Of a stretch of 64,000 nucleotides of DNA, positions 61,286-64,000 are shown piece by piece; within the stretch, counting starts at the first letter, position 1; each line of letters opens with the position of its first letter. The notes beneath the pieces are model-generated. The model was not told where the DNA came from and did not search any database. It saw nothing but the letters and a program-made list of their open reading frames with translations. A program made the position numbers and the translations under genes. This DNA is from Mangifera indica. Its lineage: Eukaryota > Streptophyta > Magnoliopsida > Sapindales > Anacardiaceae. The stretch is taken from contig NC_058143.1 of the NCBI RefSeq assembly GCF_011075055.1, positions 20,224,930 to 20,288,929 of the forward strand, written 5' to 3'.

Positions 61286-61552
61286 CTTTTTTTTTTTTTT
61301 TTCCTTTTCAGCGACTTGTTGGTAACATAACTCTTTGACCAGCGCTTGAGCTTGACCACACTGCCTTCATTTAATGTGAGCTACTTGATTTTTCATGTAT
61401 TCATGTTATTAGAGTACCCTTTGTTTTGGAGAAAAAAGAGGACAAATGAAGTTGCCTGCAGGAAATGATTGATGGGTTCAGTTGGTTGAGTTTTGAGCTG
61501 TTTTGATTGAAGAGCAAATTCAAAAACTGATCTGAAGTGAGCTAAAAGAAGA

Positions 61553-63716
61553 ATGAAATCACATAAATTAGGTTTCCCTTTATTTAGATTGAAGAATTGG
61601 TCTGGTGGTTTGTTGATCACAGCTCTTGCTATAGTCTTGTTTTTTAGTTACAGCTTTATTGGAACTGGAACTCAACCCCAGCAGCTAAATGAAGATCAAA
61701 ATCGGAAACCGAAGCAAAAGCAATCTGGTTATGATTTTTTTAGAAACCATCCTGGCAATGAGTCTGATACTCAAATTGAAGTGAAAAAAACACCAATAGT
61801 TGTAATACAGAAGCCGCACATTGTAAATGTTGAGGGACTTGGTGATCTTTATGCAAGAAATAATATTTCAGAAGAAGAGGCGAAGCCCTTGCTTATGTGG
61901 GCACGTATGTGTTTACTATTGTCTAGGTCTGATGCTTTGTCTGAAACAGCTCAAGGGATTAAAGAGGCTGCTGTAGCTTGGAAAGATTTGTTGTTGACTA
62001 TTGAGAAGGAGAAGGCTGCTAAATCAAATGATAGTGGCGAAGTAAAAACCTGTGCCTTTTCTATTAGTAAACTTGATGAGAAATTATCGAGAGATGGAAA
62101 TGTTCTTGAGCTTCCTTGTGGTTTAGTTGAGGATTCCTCGATTACAGTTGTAGGCATTCCTGATGGCCGCTATCGGAGCTTTCAAATTGAACTTATAGGC
62201 TCACAACTTTCTGAGGAATTAAAGCCTCCAATCGTCTTGCATTATAATGTCAGTTTGCCAGGGGATAATATGACAGAAGAGCCTTTCATAATTCAAAATA
62301 CATGGACTACTGAGCTTGGGTGGGGTAAAGAGGAAAGGTGCCCTTCTCACGGATCTGCTAACACTTTGAAAGGTATCATTATGACTTTTGTATCCTCTTT
62401 ATTCAATATCAGCAGTATAATCAATTTTAAGCAGTTTCATATTTGATAGATTTGCTTCATTCAATTGTTATAGTGCTATTTATCATATGTATAACCTTAA
62501 AGGACGAATCTTGCAATCAGGATCAATAATTTAACATGTTGTATCAACCTTACAGTGGATGGGCTTGTTCTTTGCAATGAACAAGTTATGAGGAGCGAAG
62601 AGAACCAAAATGTGAGTCATCCTAGTGGCAGAATTGTGACCAATGTTTCCCATGTGGGTGTCCTTTCAACTGCGAATTTCCCATTCATTGAAGGCAATCC
62701 ATTCACTGCCACATTGTGGGTTGGTTGGGAGGGGTTCCACATGACCATAAATGGGAGGCATGAAACATCATTTCCATGTAGGGAGGTAAGGTATGAATTT
62801 ATATTTAGTATGGATTGAAGTCAGAGTCTGTGTGATATTTTACTAAATATGTTGTTCTCATAGGACTGATCACTTCAACGCTGGATGTGTTTCTACTAAT
62901 GCAGAGACTTGAACCATGGTCAGTTACTGGAGTTAAAGTGGCAGGTGGTGTGGAACTACTCTCTGCCTTTGCTAAAGGCTTACCTGTCTCAGAAGACCAT
63001 GATTCAATTGTTGATGTTGAGCACCTCAAAGCTCCCCTACTATCAAGGAAAAGACTTGTAATGTTAATTGGAGTTTTCTCTACTGGAAATAACTTTGAGC
63101 GCCGTATGGCGTTGAGAAGATCTTGGATGCAATACAAGGCTGTACGTTCGGGAGATGTAGCTGTTCGATTTTTCATTGGCCTTGTAAGTAAAGAATGACA
63201 GCTAAAGTTATTGTTACCAAGATAATCTTCATGTTCTTTTGTGTCCTCTAGTTTTTATTTTTGGCTAATTAATGATCTACTTTAGTGCTAGTCTAAACTT
63301 TATGATTTTCCTGAAATTGAGAGGTTAGTTTGATCATCTTTCTAAATATCATCAATCTCCACATTGTATTTTGTTTCATAGAAACAGGGTAAGCTTTGAC
63401 TCTCCAGCCATAATGTTAATTTCTTGGCATTTTTAACAAAAAGGAATCAAATTGAGCATGCAATTATGCAAACAGTTCTTCCTTTGGATACCTATGATTA
63501 CGTTATAATTGTTTATTTATGAATAATATTATTGATCAGAAAAGAAAAGGGGCTTGACAACTAATTTTATATTGTTGTACCTGTAGCACAAGAACAAGCA
63601 AGTAAATGTTGAGCTGTGGAGAGAAGCTCAAGCATATCGAGATATCCAATTGATGCCTTTTGTTGATTATTACAGCCTGATCAGTCTGAAAACAATCGCA
63701 ATTTGCATAATGGGGG
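61553..63716 (+). CDS. Beta-1,3-galactosyltransferase with galectin domain (GALT family, GT31), 3' partial
   Basis: Type II Golgi enzyme; family members add galactose to hydroxyproline of arabinogalactan proteins or build Lewis-a on N-glycans. Exons: 61553-62372, 62556-62785, 62905-63183, 63588-63716; 486 codons in frame, then the right edge. Residues of about 18-36 ([18 protein letters not shown]) are the single membrane anchor, followed by a Lys/Gln-rich stem. The galectin domain runs from about residue 195 to 375 ([50 protein letters not shown]). GT31 begins at about residue 420 ([60 protein letters not shown]). The DDD metal-binding motif should lie just beyond the window. It may be the GALT3/B3GALT16 type, but the N-terminus alone does not decide. 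Upstream 60961-61150 looks like a non-coding first exon. Confidence 0.92.
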
Positions 63717-64000
63717 TATGTTCATGCAGATATATGCCATTAAAACATACAATAGATTCATACATTAGAATTATAAAATAGAAGGATGATTCCGAGCAGC
63801 ATGAATAATGACTCAATTTGAACGATTTTTCTTGCTTCTCAACTTTTCAAAACCCAAATTAGCGGTTTACCAAGGGGATCATAGAAACCCTATACTTGGC
63901 TGGAAAAGAGTCCCGTTGTTAGGCCCAGAGATCTAGTGATATCTGTCTTACTGTATGAATTAAATAGTTCTTATGAGTTATGATATGTTTGAGTAGGTGC
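63717..64000 (+). other. GALT intron 4, unfinished at the window edge
   Basis: Begins with donor GTATG directly after exon 4 and shows no coding continuation up to 64000. Confidence 0.6.

Noticed and set aside
1..64000. CRISPR arrays, prokaryotic operons, rRNA or tRNA genes
   Set aside because: No regularly spaced repeats, ribosome-binding patterns or cloverleaf with intact A and B boxes were found; the only box A/B pair belongs to the SINE.

Overview
The window is nuclear DNA of a flowering plant, most likely a eudicot. It is AT-rich. Its genes have many small exons bounded by GT-AG introns, their products match plant families, and the non-genic DNA holds plant-type transposons (Ty1/copia, LINE, tRNA-derived SINE, hAT, MITE and Mutator-like elements). 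I see nothing bacterial, no CRISPR array and no organellar gene cluster. All exon boundaries were placed by eye from reading frame, splice signals and remembered protein families.

Five genes can be supported. (1) 105-3292, plus strand: the 3' two-thirds of a BOR1/BOR2-type boron transporter, cut by the left window edge. (2) 4683-6366, minus strand: a complete four-exon gene for a 91-residue LYR-motif mitochondrial protein. (3) 7144-9059, minus strand: a complete six-exon, 474-residue secreted polygalacturonase (GH28) of PGX3 type. (4) 15873-58130, plus strand: a complete gene of about 63 coding exons for a 4,276-residue VPS13 bridge-like lipid-transfer protein of the plant M type (chorein N-terminus, PH, VPS62-like modules, C2, VAB, VPS13 C-terminus, PH-like). 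It fills two thirds of the window. (5) 61553-63716, plus strand: the first four coding exons of a type II Golgi beta-1,3-galactosyltransferase with a galectin domain (GALT family), cut by the right edge before its catalytic DxD motif.

The genes are independent units, not an operon. Three of them touch cell-wall biology: borate export, pectin hydrolysis and arabinogalactan or N-glycan galactosylation. I infer no joint regulation. The polygalacturonase next to VPS13 recalls the Arabidopsis pair At1g48100/At1g48090, as I remember it, so this part may be an old syntenic block.

Mobile DNA lies mainly in VPS13 introns: a LINE relic in intron 3, a decayed antisense copia RT/RNase H in intron 15, a SINE with target duplication in intron 22, an almost complete antisense copia element with both LTRs in intron 38, a MITE in intron 46, and two copies of one hAT-type element in opposite orientations in introns 50 and 59. 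Two related Mutator-like inverted-repeat elements lie between genes at 11417-12312 and 60190-60938. No wholly new system was found. The best leads are sequence variants in the boron transporter, VPS62-like modules inside a lipid-transfer protein, unusual VPS13 splice sites, and the paired transposons.
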